Assembly: GCF_900109465.1 (NCBI RefSeq)
Contig: NZ_FOAZ01000006.1
Coordinates: forward strand, 1-64,000
Length of the DNA: 64,000 bases
Source: Streptacidiphilus jiangxiensis
GTDB taxonomy: Bacteria; Actinomycetota; Actinomycetes; Streptomycetales; Streptomycetaceae
Reading direction: 5' to 3'
Under the pieces are notes generated by a model. It did no database searches. It saw nothing but the letters and a program-made list of their open reading frames with translations, and was not told where the DNA came from. Both the position numbers and the translations under genes were made by a program. The number at the start of each line of letters is the position of its first letter. Position 1 is the first letter of the stretch. Shown here piece by piece: positions 7,829 to 16,278 of the stretch.

Positions 7829-9214
7829 CTAGTCGAGCGCCTCGAAGTCGCCCGGCCTCCAGTCGCCGTCGAAGGCGGCCTGTTCGGGGCCGTAGATGCG
7901 GAAGTAGGCGAACCAGCCCCGGCCCGGCGCCGTCTGGATCCAACGGCCCTCGCCGTCGGTCGGGGGCTCGGGGCCGAAGTACAGGTCGACGTGGTCGGCG
8001 GCCTCCGGCTCCACCTTCTCGAACATGGACCGCAGCGCCGCCCGGCCCTGGTCGGTGACGACCTCGGAGCGGGTCTGCGCGTCGTAGGCGGTGACGGACC
8101 AGAACAGCGAGTACGGCACCGGCAGCGGGACGCGCAGGCGGTAGCTGCGACCGCCGTCCAGGTAGGCGCCCGTGCTGTCGCGGTGGCCGAGCCAGTAGAG
8201 CGAGCCCGCCCCGGCGTCGCGGCGGAACATCGCGGGCGAGGCGACGATGGCCTGGGCGAACCAGCGGTCCTTGGCCTCGACGTCCAGAGAACCCTGGCGC
8301 TCGAACGTCCCGTTCTCGGGGCGCAGGCCCACCCACTCCCACGTGCGGTCCGGCCAGGCGATCCGGTCCGGCCGGCGGGAGGCGAACGCCGAGACGAGCA
8401 TCTCGTCGCGGCCCTGCCGCGCGGCCTCGGTCAGGATCTGCGCCATGCGCGCGTCCGGAGCGAAGGGCCGGCCGGCCTCGATGCCGAGCTCGGCGAGCAG
8501 GCCCAGCATCGGGCGCAGCTCGTCGACGGCGGGCTCGGTGTCGACGACGGAGTGCAGGACCTTCCAGAACTCCAGGTTGTTCTCGACGGCCAGTGGGGTC
8601 GTGTCCATCGGCTGGTCGCCGATGTCCGTGAACCCGAAGGCGGGCGGCGCGTCGCGGAGGTCCCAGGCGTAGATCTTGACGGTCCGCATCAGCGCCGTGG
8701 CCTGGTGCAGGTCGCCGCCGAGCGGCAGGGCGCGCAGCGCGAACAGGACCTGCCAGGTGTCGCTGCGCACCACCTCGTAGCCGTCGGCGTCCGGCGTGCC
8801 CTCATGGCCGGGCGGCAGCAGCAGCACCTTGCCGCCCTTCGGGCCGTTGCGGCCCGGCAGGCCGAGGTCGACGAGCCAGCGGTGGTAGTGGTCGTCCACC
8901 AGCCCGACCAGCGGCCCCGGCGGCAGCTCGATCACCATCGGCCCGCCCTTGCGCAGGTCCAGGCCCCCGCCGAGGTAGGGGGTGTCGGAGTTGAGAGTGA
9001 ACCCGACGTGGATCGGACGCGCCACGATGACCGGCGCCGACTCGTTGTCGACCGCTCCCCCGGCCCTGGTCCCCCGCAGGATCGACTCCAGCGAGACCGT
9101 CGGGTAGAAGAACCGGTAGGCCTCCACGGCCCGCCGCCGGTCGCTCACCTCGAACGACGCCTGCGCGCTCACTTCCTTCGGCAACCCGCCCTCGAACTCG
9201 ATCTGCTCCAGCAC
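7829..9214 (-). CDS. DUF1254/DUF1214 domain protein
   Basis: 461 residues from GTG 9214, which has GGAGAGGGG at good spacing; an in-frame GTG 57 bases further upstream lacks one. The N-terminal half (about 30-170) fits DUF1254 with SDTPYLGGGLDL and DDHYHRWLVDLG; the C-terminal part (about 330-440) fits DUF1214, with the typical PYSLFWSVTAYDAQTRS and a final YFRIYGP stretch. These paired domains are widespread and often exported, but no signal peptide is visible here. The biochemical role is not established. It is transcribed away from the membrane-protein gene at 9382. Confidence 0.8.
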   Translation of the reverse strand: MLEQIEFEGGLPKEVSAQASFEVSDRRRAVEAYRFFYPTVSLESILRGTRAGGAVDNESAPVIVARPIHVGFTLNSDTPYLGGGLDLRKGGPMVIELPPGPLVGLVDDHYHRWLVDLGLPGRNGPKGGKVLLLPPGHEGTPDADGYEVVRSDTWQVLFALRALPLGGDLHQATALMRTVKIYAWDLRDAPPAFGFTDIGDQPMDTTPLAVENNLEFWKVLHSVVDTEPAVDELRPMLGLLAELGIEAGRPFAPDARMAQILTEAARQGRDEMLVSAFASRRPDRIAWPDRTWEWVGLRPENGTFERQGSLDVEAKDRWFAQAIVASPAMFRRDAGAGSLYWLGHRDSTGAYLDGGRSYRLRVPLPVPYSLFWSVTAYDAQTRSEVVTDQGRAALRSMFEKVEPEAADHVDLYFGPEPPTDGEGRWIQTAPGRGWFAYFRIYGPEQAAFDGDWRPGDFEALD

Positions 9215-9381
9215 GACATTCGCCCCTCTCCCGACGCTCCTGACCGCCACCCTTGCCACGGCCCGGCCCACCCGCGACCGCTGCCCGCCGAACGGGTGAT
9301 CGCCGCGCCGTCCAGGTGTGCTACAACTCTCGCTTCGAGCCGCGCTGGAGGCGCGGGTGACAGAGGCGGGCAGGTCAGGAC

Positions 9382-10335
9382 ATGTCGGCGGTGGTTGCGG
9401 GAGTGACGACGGGCGCCGTCGTCTCGGGCGGCTTGGGTCTGAGCGCGTGGGTGGTGCACCGCCGCCGAAGCCCCAAGACCGACTTCCGGCGCGCCGACCG
9501 GTTCGCCCGAGAGATGGACCTGTACCTGCCGGAGGCCATGGTGGCCCCGGTCGCGGCGCGCCTGCGGCGACGCTCGGTGCTGGCGCTGCTCCTCGCGGCG
9601 ATGCTCGGGGGGCCTTTCCTCGGATACCTGGTCGGCACGTTCGTGGCCCAGCTGAACAGCGACGCCGTCGACCACGTCGACATCGAGGCGGTGCCGTTCC
9701 CGGGCCCGGCGGGCGCCGTCGTCGGTATGGTCTTCGGGCTGCTGATCGGCACGGTGGAGGACCTCTGGGAACTGGTTCGCACTCGCCGGGAGTCCGTCCC
9801 GGAGGCGGAGTCCTGGTCCACGCCGGCGGCGACGATCCCGTTGCGGCAGGCCGTGCCGGTCTGGCTGATCCGGACCGCCCGCGTGCTGACCGTCGGCCCG
9901 GCTCTGGTGGCCGCGGCGGCCTGCGCCACGCAGAACCGAGGCAGCCTGGCTCTCGGGTTCCTCGCCCTGGTGCCAGTCTGCGGCGCGGTCGGCTGGTCCG
10001 CGGAACGGCTGCAGCGGTGGATGCTGAACACCCGCCAACTACCGTCCAGCGGTGACCTGTTGCCGCAGGCGGCCTTCGACCGAGCCTTCCGGGTCGTGGC
10101 GCTCCTGCCGATTCTGCTGCTGGCTCCGAGCGTCTGCATACTGCTCGGAGCGTTCTACATCCACCTGGTGGGACGGGGGCTCTGGTACCAGAACCTGATG
10201 TTCGCCTGGACCGCCACCGCGTTCCCGATCCTGATACTGAACGCCCTGCTCAACGCTACCTGGGCGAAGCGCCACCATCGCCGCCTCGCCCTCGGGCCGA
10301 CCGCGCCCACCGCACCCACCGCGCCGGCCGAGTGA
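9382..10335 (+). CDS. Multi-pass membrane protein of unknown function
   Basis: 317 residues beginning MSAVVAGVTTGAV. Hydrophobic segments appear near 5-25, 65-90, 108-125, 165-205, 230-255 and 265-285, so five or six membrane passes are likely. The cytoplasmic loops are rich in Arg. The C-terminus holds a short TAPTAPTAP repeat. No enzyme or transporter signature is seen. The start has only a weak ribosome site (AGGAC). It lies 39 bases upstream of the DUF7660 gene, so the two may be co-transcribed. Confidence 0.7.
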   Translation: MSAVVAGVTTGAVVSGGLGLSAWVVHRRRSPKTDFRRADRFAREMDLYLPEAMVAPVAARLRRRSVLALLLAAMLGGPFLGYLVGTFVAQLNSDAVDHVDIEAVPFPGPAGAVVGMVFGLLIGTVEDLWELVRTRRESVPEAESWSTPAATIPLRQAVPVWLIRTARVLTVGPALVAAAACATQNRGSLALGFLALVPVCGAVGWSAERLQRWMLNTRQLPSSGDLLPQAAFDRAFRVVALLPILLLAPSVCILLGAFYIHLVGRGLWYQNLMFAWTATAFPILILNALLNATWAKRHHRRLALGPTAPTAPTAPAE

Positions 10336-10373
10336 CGTTCCCTTGCTTCCGGCCTCGCGGGGATGATGCCCGC

Positions 10374-10616
10374 ATGACGTTTCCGGTAGAGCACGAAGTG
10401 ACCAACCGCGAAGAACTGGCCCGATATGTCGACAGGCTGAGCGAGGAGTTCCGGAAGTCCGGGGAGACCTGGGAGAACAAGACCGTCGACCGCTTCCTCG
10501 ACGCACTCAGCGCGTGCCTCGTGGACCACGGCAGGGCCGCACACGCCCCGGCGGATGCTCCCGCCGAGTGGGGATTCATCGCCTTCGTCCTGGGTGCGGC
10601 GGCAGTTTACGAGTAG
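10374..10616 (+). CDS. DUF7660 family protein
   Basis: 80 residues from ATG 10374. The pattern TNREELARYVDRLSEEF, then ETWENKTVDRFLDALSACL and a final WGFIAFVLGAAAVYE is typical of the small DUF7660 family of actinobacteria and other bacteria, whose role is unknown. An upstream ATG at 10332 would add 14 residues but overlaps the previous gene and has no ribosome site. The reverse strand from 10713 to 10576 can encode 45 residues starting MSPVDVFEAAATELFF; this may be another fragment of the rearranged zone that follows, but I cannot support it as a gene. Confidence 0.75.
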   Translation: MTFPVEHEVTNREELARYVDRLSEEFRKSGETWENKTVDRFLDALSACLVDHGRAAHAPADAPAEWGFIAFVLGAAAVYE

Positions 10617-10767
10617 CCGTGCACGAGCTTCGCTCACCCCTCGCTGCGGTGACCCCGTCGATCACGAAGAACAGCTCCGTGGCGGCCGCCTCGAACACGT
10701 CGACCGGGCTCATGGCTTGGACGCTCCCCGAGCCGGAACGGCAGGTGGTCGACCGTTCGGCAGAGCC

Positions 10768-11043
10768 TCACACCCCGAAGGTGTCGAAGTCCGCGATGTG
10801 CCAGGAGCCCTGCTGGTAGACCGCGTCGACCGCGATCATCGCGGCGCCGTCGTTGGAGGCGCCCGAGGCCGCGCCGGAGGCCGTGCTGACGCTGGTCTGG
10901 TCCGCCTGGACGAGGAGGTGGGCGCGGTCACCAGTGAGGACGTCGACGCCGCAGTCGGTGACGGTCGTGGTGAGGACCAGCTTCTGTCTCGCGCCCTGAG
11001 TGCGGATGCCGGCCATGAGCGAGCTGTACTGGCAGGTGAGGAC
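10768..11043 (-). pseudogene. 3' fragment of an Mce-associated membrane protein gene
   Basis: The frame reads VLTCQYSSLMAG, RQKLVLTTTVTDCGV, DRAHLLVQADQTS and ends HIADFDTFGV. This is the C-terminal domain of actinobacterial Mce-associated proteins, which belong to lipid-import loci. The N-terminal membrane anchor and first half are missing: upstream of about 11043 the frame is only the antisense of a PucR-type fragment. No start codon with a ribosome site remains. It appears to be the left-over 3' end of a deleted gene. Confidence 0.7.
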
Positions 11044-11253
11044 GGCTGGCTCTCCAGCCGCGAGCCGGCCACCCAGGTGGCCGCCGAACTCGGCGTCCAC
11101 CCCCAGACGGTGCGCTACCGCATGCGCACCCTGGAACGCCTCTTCGGCTCCCGCCTGGAGAACGGCGAGGAGCGGCTCGGCATCGAAGTGGCCTTACGCG
11201 CAGCGCGCCTGCAGGCCCGGACGCAGAATTCAGGAATGGACCCACAGAACTGA
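11041..11253 (+). pseudogene. 3' fragment of a PucR-type transcription regulator gene
   Basis: From about 11041 the plus strand encodes the C-terminal helix-turn-helix of PucR/CdaR regulators: ATQVAAELGVHPQTVRYR followed by MRTLERLFGSRLENGEERLG and IEVALRAARLQ. The GAF-like and GGDEF-like N-terminal parts are absent; the upstream frame is the antisense of the Mce-type fragment. The two fragments therefore meet near 11040, each having lost its 5' end. The fragment ends 24 bases inside the opposing GNAT gene. Confidence 0.7.
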
Positions 11254-11736
11254 CGGTGACTCCGGTCCTGAATCCGGTCCTGAACCCGTGAACGTGACCG
11301 CGAGCAGGGGCAACATCCGTCCCGGAATGGACTCCGACGGGGTCGCGCCAATCCGCCGAGCGCCCATGGCCAGGTAGAAGGGCTCGGCATGGGGGTCGGC
11401 GTCGATGGTGAGCCGTGCGAAGCCCAGGGCCCGGGCATTCGCCATGACGTGCTCGAACAGGCGCCGACCGACGCCACGACCGATGGCGTCCGGCTCGACG
11501 AACAGCATGCCCAGCGTCCCTTCCAGCGGCTCTCCTTCGAGGGTCGCGAAGCCGAGGAGGCGACCGTCCAGCTCCGCGACAGCCGTCCGTCGGCTCTCGA
11601 TCGTCGCCGCGGAGAGGGTCAGTTCCTCCCGACAGGCAGCCATGAACGCGTCGTCGTATCCCCAGTAGGCCTTGGAGCGCATCGCCAGGTCACTCAGGAT
11701 CCCGGCCTCGATGCCCTGCGCCGGCCTGATCAGCAT
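11230..11736 (-). CDS. GNAT family N-acetyltransferase
   Basis: 168 residues from ATG 11736, which has GGAGGG upstream. The GNAT core is clear: LLGFATLEGE (beta strand 4), LFVEPDAIGRGVGRRLFEHV (acetyl-CoA loop, R/Q-x-x-G-x-G type), ARLTIDADPHAEPFYLAMG and RIGATPSESIPGRMLPLL. This last part matches the YhbS/PanZ-like branch where SxSIPGR is common. The substrate is unknown. The gene follows the VOC gene by 23 bases and probably belongs to one transcript with HAD and VOC. Confidence 0.85.
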   Translation of the reverse strand: MLIRPAQGIEAGILSDLAMRSKAYWGYDDAFMAACREELTLSAATIESRRTAVAELDGRLLGFATLEGEPLEGTLGMLFVEPDAIGRGVGRRLFEHVMANARALGFARLTIDADPHAEPFYLAMGARRIGATPSESIPGRMLPLLAVTFTGSGPDSGPESPSVLWVHS

Positions 11737-11759
11737 GGTCCCTCCGGGCGCGTGGCGGC

Positions 11760-12074
11760 TCACTCCGCGTGGATCTCCACTGTACGGCCGTCCGGGTCGC
11801 TGAGGAGGTGCCGTCCCGGCGCAAGCCGCGGACTCGCCGCGGCACCGTCGACGGCCAGGCCGAGACGAAGGGCGCCCGTCCGCTGCCCTTCGCGGGCGGG
11901 GTAGAGCTCGAACACCATGCCATCGGGAAGGATCGCGGCGTAGTGCTCCGGCCCTCGACCGTGCCGCTCCGCCGTGAAGTGCAGGCCGAGGTTCTGATAA
12001 TAGCTCCGGCATTCCTCGAGCCGCGGGGAGTACAGCACGAGAAGGGTCATGCCGACAGGTTTCGGTTCAGTCAT
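11760..12074 (-). CDS. VOC (glyoxalase/dioxygenase superfamily) protein
   Basis: 104 residues. The start (MTEPKPVGMTLLVLYSP) leads into the beta-alpha-beta pattern of VOC proteins: ECRSYYQNLGLHF, HYAAILPDGMVFELYP and the C-terminal SDPDGRTVEI. In this superfamily the final Glu often binds metal. Some short VOC proteins bind antibiotics; nothing here decides between detoxification and catalysis. Its ATG overlaps the end of the HAD gene by eight bases, so translational coupling is likely. Confidence 0.8.
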   Translation of the reverse strand: MTEPKPVGMTLLVLYSPRLEECRSYYQNLGLHFTAERHGRGPEHYAAILPDGMVFELYPAREGQRTGALRLGLAVDGAAASPRLAPGRHLLSDPDGRTVEIHAE

Positions 12075-12645
12075 CAGTTCCTGCTCGTCCCCTGAAGATC
12101 ACAGCGTCGCGAGGCTCGCTCGCCCAGCCCTTCAGATACGCGAAGTCGGCTTCCGTCAGTCCGATCTTGGGATCGACGTGGTGGAGCAGCCCCGGACCGC
12201 GGTGGTGGGCCAGGACCCAGGCGCGGTCCGCGTCCGTGATCTGATCGTCGACCCACGCGAACGGGCGGCCCTGCGCCCAGGCCACGATCTCCGGCGTCTT
12301 CCAGAACACGCCACCCTCGGGCTCGGGCCGCGGATCGGGCCACGCTATGAACGGCAGCGAGGGCAACCCCAGCAGCGGTGCCAGGAAGTCGTTGGCCTCT
12401 TCCTCCCAGGTCGTCGCCCACACCAGGTCGAAGGGCAGCGCGGTGAGAGCCGGCCCGTGTGCCGCGTTGAGCCAGACCCGCAGCGGCTTCACCGCCTTGT
12501 GGGGAAGGCCCCACTCATTGAGCCGCCGGCGCTCGGCCGCCTGCCACCGGGGGGTCATCAGTCGGTGGGTCCCGTAGCCCTCCGGCCGCCTGTGCGGCTT
12601 CGCCGCATAGGGATTCAGCGGCCCGTCCACGTCCACCAGCAGCAT
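12067..12645 (-). CDS. HAD-like hydrolase domain protein
   Basis: 192 residues from ATG 12645. HAD motif I is DVDGPLNP near the N-terminus, motif II is in LVWATTWEEEAN and motif IV is WVDDQITDADRAW. The order and the Trp-rich loop match the Streptomyces group often called secreted or HAD-domain protein; no signal peptide is present here, so it is probably cytoplasmic. A GTG nine bases upstream (12654) could also be the start because it sits closer to a G-rich site. The substrate is unknown. It leads a likely HAD-VOC-GNAT transcript. Confidence 0.75.
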   Translation of the reverse strand: MLLVDVDGPLNPYAAKPHRRPEGYGTHRLMTPRWQAAERRRLNEWGLPHKAVKPLRVWLNAAHGPALTALPFDLVWATTWEEEANDFLAPLLGLPSLPFIAWPDPRPEPEGGVFWKTPEIVAWAQGRPFAWVDDQITDADRAWVLAHHRGPGLLHHVDPKIGLTEADFAYLKGWASEPRDAVIFRGRAGTDD

Positions 12646-12769
12646 CGGCCGCACCAGCCCACCCCCACAGATCGTCCCCGCACGGTACCGGCCGTCTGCC
12701 GCAGGACCCAGCGCATTATGCTGGGCAACGCAGCCGGGCACGATCCCGAGGCGGGCATCGCGGTGGATC

Positions 12770-13567
12770 TCAACCGCGGTCCCAGGTCGCCGGCCGGCGA
12801 CGCACGAGCTCGACGGTTCCCCCGACACGTTCAGCTCCGATCCCGATCATGAGTGCGTCGGAAGCCACATTGCCGGTGTCGACTTCGCAGTGGACATGAG
12901 TCCGGCCCCGCCGATGGAGCAGGTCGAACACCTCGGCCATCAAGGCCAACGCCACTCCTCGGCGCCTGTGGCCCGGAAGAGTTCCGATGAGTCCGAGCCG
13001 GGGTCCCGTCGAGGTGTTCCACACGCGGATCAGACCGATGTACTCCCCGGTCGTCCCGTCCACGGCCAGCAGATAGGTGGTCGGATCGAACTCCGGATCA
13101 CCGAACGTCTCCTCGGCGAAGCGGTCCGGGTCGTTGCGCCATCCCGCCGTGCCCGGGACGTCCTGGCGCAACGCGTCGTCCAGCTTGCGCCAACGATCTG
13201 CGTCCGCTTTCTGCACCGGCAGGAAGGTCAACGACGTCGGTGACCGGTGCTGGGCCAGTCCCGTGCGACCGGGGTCGGTCGGCAGGAGGTAGTGATGTTC
13301 TCGCCGATGGACGACAAAACCCCGTGCGCACAGGTCGTCGAGGCCATCGGCGTCTGCTTCGTCGACCTCTCCGTACAGGTCCCCTTCGAACGCCCCCAGC
13401 GCCGCATCCAGCAGGAGTCCACGTGTGTCGGAGCTGCCCCGGTGGAGGAGGAAGCACCGCTGGTCCGGCCTGACACGCGCGAGGAGACTGCCGATCTCCA
13501 GTCCCTCGCGCCATGCCGTCCACCGCAGCGGACCTTCTTGGGAGATGGTGACCACGCACACGAACAT
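12770..13567 (-). CDS. GNAT acetyltransferase with extra N-terminal domain
   Basis: 265 residues from ATG 13567. The C-terminal half is a GNAT domain: TYLLAVDGTTGEYIGLIRVW, LGLIGTLPGHRRRGVALALM (acetyl-CoA loop) and THVHCEVDTGNVASDALM. The N-terminal half (FVCVVTISQEGPLRW onward) is a degenerate region often seen in actinobacterial two-part GNAT proteins. The start has no clear ribosome site. It is divergent from the metallo-beta-lactamase gene, with 111 bases between them. Substrate unknown. Confidence 0.75.
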   Translation of the reverse strand: MFVCVVTISQEGPLRWTAWREGLEIGSLLARVRPDQRCFLLHRGSSDTRGLLLDAALGAFEGDLYGEVDEADADGLDDLCARGFVVHRREHHYLLPTDPGRTGLAQHRSPTSLTFLPVQKADADRWRKLDDALRQDVPGTAGWRNDPDRFAEETFGDPEFDPTTYLLAVDGTTGEYIGLIRVWNTSTGPRLGLIGTLPGHRRRGVALALMAEVFDLLHRRGRTHVHCEVDTGNVASDALMIGIGAERVGGTVELVRRRPATWDRG

Positions 13568-13678
13568 ATCGTGGTCCGAGCTCGTGGTAGCTTCGCGACG
13601 GAGGCGCGTACGTGCCGGCCCCGGACGAGATGTGCGCCGTACCCGGTCTGAGAAGACGACGCACCGCAGGGAGACGTC

Positions 13679-14566
13679 ATGGCCGCAGGCGCACGCTTCG
13701 TCGACTTCGAGGGCCGGGGGCCGGAGCCTCGTGAGCTGGACGTCCGGTGGATCCACGGCTCCGTGTCGTCCAAGCACAACACCGACCCGGACATCCAGGT
13801 CCACGCCTACGACGAGCACACGGTCATCCTTCGGCAGAACAAGGCGGTGCACTACGAGGCGCCGTTCCTGTTCCTGCTGTTCGGCAACGACCGCGCGGTG
13901 CTGATCGACACCGGGGCCACCGCGTCCGCCGAGTTCTTCCCGCTGCGCCGCGTGGTGGACGAGCTCGTCGACGGCTGGCTCGCCCGCCATCCGCGGGTGG
14001 ACTACCAGTTGCTGGTCCTGCACACGCACGGCCACAGCGACCACGTCGCGGGCGACGGCCAGTTCGCCGACCGGCCCGACACCACCGTGGTCGACGCGCG
14101 CCTCGCCACCGCCTGGGCGTACTTCGGCTTCGAACAGGACCCGACCGGTGTGGCGCGGGTCGACCTGGGCGGACGGGTGCTGGAGTGCCTCGCCACGCCC
14201 GGGCACCACGAGGCGGCGGTCACGTTCTACGACCCGTGGACCGGGTTCCTGCTCACCGGGGACACCGTGTACCCGGGCCGGCTCTACATCCAGGACCTGC
14301 CCGCCTTCACCCGCACCGTCGACCGGTTGATCGAGTTCTGCGACCACCGACCCGTCACGCACGTCCTGGGCTGCCACATCGAGATGAGCACCGAGCCGGG
14401 TGTGGACTACCCCGTGGGCACCACGTACCAACCGGACGAGCCCCCGCTGCAGCTGACCGTCACGCACCTGCGCGAGATCCGCTCCGCGCTCGACGAGCTG
14501 GGCGGGATCGCCGACCGGCCGCGGCGGCTCGCCCGCCCGCTCTTCGTCCTTTGGCCCGAGGACTGA
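13679..14566 (+). CDS. Metallo-beta-lactamase fold hydrolase
   Basis: 295 residues with a good site (GGGAG) before ATG 13679. The metal signature HTHGHSDH lies at 115-122, with LIDTGAT before it, a further His in TPGHHEAA and Asp in LLTGDTVYP. A late His (LGCHIEMS) completes the usual ligand set. This is the general MBL hydrolase fold, closest in feel to glyoxalase II-like or lactonase-like members; the substrate cannot be named. A GNAT gene follows 34 bases downstream, so the two may share a transcript. Confidence 0.87.
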   Translation: MAAGARFVDFEGRGPEPRELDVRWIHGSVSSKHNTDPDIQVHAYDEHTVILRQNKAVHYEAPFLFLLFGNDRAVLIDTGATASAEFFPLRRVVDELVDGWLARHPRVDYQLLVLHTHGHSDHVAGDGQFADRPDTTVVDARLATAWAYFGFEQDPTGVARVDLGGRVLECLATPGHHEAAVTFYDPWTGFLLTGDTVYPGRLYIQDLPAFTRTVDRLIEFCDHRPVTHVLGCHIEMSTEPGVDYPVGTTYQPDEPPLQLTVTHLREIRSALDELGGIADRPRRLARPLFVLWPED

Positions 14567-14600
14567 CCTCACCCACGAGGTGTCCCGGTAGGGTTGCGCC

Positions 14601-15101
14601 GTGCCCGAACTGAAGCAGCTGGATGCCGACGACGCCTCGACGGTCCTCGCCTTCGAGCTGGAGAACCGTGACTACTTCGCGGCTTCGATCTCGGACCGGG
14701 GCGACGCGTTCTTCGACGGATTCGCCGAGCGTCACGCCGCCGCGCTGGCCGAGCAGGCGACCGGCAGGTGCGCCTTCTACGTGCTGGTCGACGAGGACGG
14801 GTCGATTCTGGGCCGGTTCAACCTCTACGACCTCCGAGACGGCAGGGCCGACCTCGGCTACCGGGTCGCCGAGAGGGTCGCGGGACGCGGCGTGGCGACC
14901 GGGGCCGTCCGGGAGTTGTGCGGGCTGGCGGTGACGCGGCACGGGCTGCGCACGCTGAGGGCGGCGACCTCACATGCCAATACCGCGTCCCAGAGGGTGC
15001 TGGCCAAGGCCGGATTCGTCCCGGTCGGCCGAGCGGAACCGTCCGACCTCGGCGGCAAGCAAGGGACCTGGTACGAGCGCGACCTGACACTCCGGCCGTA
15101 G
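14601..15101 (+). CDS. GNAT family N-acetyltransferase (RimJ/RimL-like)
   Basis: 166 residues from GTG 14601. Features: AFYVLVDEDGSILGRFNLYD, LGYRVAERVAGRGVATGAV (acetyl-CoA loop) and LRAATSHANTASQRVLAKAG, the hallmark of ribosomal-protein-type acetyltransferases such as RimJ. The end GTWYERDLTLRP is also typical. Substrate unknown. Confidence 0.85.
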   Translation: MPELKQLDADDASTVLAFELENRDYFAASISDRGDAFFDGFAERHAAALAEQATGRCAFYVLVDEDGSILGRFNLYDLRDGRADLGYRVAERVAGRGVATGAVRELCGLAVTRHGLRTLRAATSHANTASQRVLAKAGFVPVGRAEPSDLGGKQGTWYERDLTLRP

Positions 15102-15110
15102 CCCGGACCG

Positions 15111-15269
15111 TCAGGGGCCCGGCCCCCAGTCGCCGGTGCTGCCCGCAAGGAGGGTCCTGAGCACGAGAGGCACCAGGAGCCACCAGAACGTGAAGAGCAG
15201 CGCCATCATCCCGAGAGTGGTCCCGGAGACGATGGCGATCCGTCTGACCATCGACTTGGCACGACGCAT
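15111..15269 (-). CDS. Small single-pass membrane protein (52 aa)
   Basis: ATG 15269 has GGGAGGGAGG eight bases upstream, an unusually good site. The product starts MRRAKSMVRRIAIVSG, then a hydrophobic stretch GMMALLFTFWWLLVPLVL and ends TGDWGPGP, so it is a basic N-terminus plus one membrane helix. It is shorter than usual gene-calling limits. No family is recognised. It resembles the 50-residue protein at 7564-7716 in plan (basic head, one hydrophobic core) but not clearly in sequence. Confidence 0.55.
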   Translation of the reverse strand: MRRAKSMVRRIAIVSGTTLGMMALLFTFWWLLVPLVLRTLLAGSTGDWGPGP

Positions 15270-15416
15270 CGGGCCTCCCTCCCAGTCGGCCGGCGAGCAC
15301 GCGCGGGCTCACCGCCCGCAAGTGTCGCAGGTGCCGGACCAACTGCGGCAGGTGCTCGTGGCGGTGCAGGCCCGCGGGGCCGAAGTACCCGATCCGGACG
15401 GGAGGTCCGCCACCGA

Positions 15417-16178
15417 TCACGTGCCTCGCATCCGGGCCCGCAGCACGTCGACCTCACAGCCGGGCGCGGACGGGTCGAAGCCGTGCTCGACGAGCCAGCG
15501 GACCGCCGTCAGGCTCCGCAAGGACCACCACGCGCGGATGACGTCCATGTCGACGTCGGCATCGCTGCCGTAGCCCGCGGCGACGTCGGCGAGGCGCTCC
15601 TCGTATCCCAGCGTCAGGACGGCGAGGTCGAAGAGCGCGTCGCCCCGGCCCGCCTCGGACCAGTCGATCACCCCGCTGATTTCGTCGCCGTCGACGAACA
15701 CGTGGGCGACCTGCAGGTCGCCGTGGGTGAACACCGGTGTCCACGGCCGCAGCGCGTCCTCGGCAATGCGTCGGTTGCGGGTGATCAGGTCGCGGGGAAG
15801 GACCTCGTGCGTCAGGAGCCAGGAGCACTCGGCGTCGAGAGCCGACGCGAGGTCGTCGAGGCACGGGCCGGGCCATGGCGGAAGCGGCGCGTCGTGCAGG
15901 GCCCGCGCCGCTGCGCCCGCCGCGGCCCACGCGGCCGGGGACGCGGCCGACGGTTCACCCAGGCGTCCGAGTGCCGTGCCGGGGAGGGCGGCGAGCGCCA
16001 GCACGGGGGGCTTGCGCCACAGGACCTCCGGGGTCGGGACCGGCGCCAGGGCCATCGCCGCGACCTCGACGTCGGTACGCGTCTGATCGGTGTCGACCTT
16101 CAGGAACACGTCACCCACGCGCAGGGTCGCGCGTTCCTGATGGGCGACGACGATCTCGATCTCGTCCACACCGAGCAT
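15417..16178 (-). CDS. Aminoglycoside phosphotransferase-like kinase (APH family)
   Basis: 253 residues from ATG 16178. The Brenner-type catalytic loop is THGDLQVAHVFVDG and the metal Asp lies in GVIDWSEAGRGDALFDLA, as in APH and choline-kinase-like proteins. The residue that is usually Asn in HGDLxxxN is His here (HGDLQVAH), an odd change that may alter activity. FLKVD early in the protein fits the ATP-binding Lys. Actual substrate unknown; many such genes do not confer resistance. Confidence 0.82.
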   Translation of the reverse strand: MLGVDEIEIVVAHQERATLRVGDVFLKVDTDQTRTDVEVAAMALAPVPTPEVLWRKPPVLALAALPGTALGRLGEPSAASPAAWAAAGAAARALHDAPLPPWPGPCLDDLASALDAECSWLLTHEVLPRDLITRNRRIAEDALRPWTPVFTHGDLQVAHVFVDGDEISGVIDWSEAGRGDALFDLAVLTLGYEERLADVAAGYGSDADVDMDVIRAWWSLRSLTAVRWLVEHGFDPSAPGCEVDVLRARMRGT

Positions 16179-16278
16179 TGTCCCGAGATCGGGTCCGGAA
16201 CCAAGCGCGAGCCTGCAGGACAGGCAGCGGACCTGCGCGCCGTGCGGCCTCCGTTCAGGCCGCCGTTCAGGCCGCCCT

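Noticed and set aside
10576..10713. 45-codon minus-strand frame starting MSPVDVFEAAATELFF
   Set aside because: First half looks protein-like but no ribosome site or family is seen, and the second half is antisense of the DUF7660 gene.
12770..14572. 600-codon open frame on the minus strand
   Set aside because: Only the last 265 codons (from 13567) look like protein; the rest is antisense of the metallo-beta-lactamase gene.
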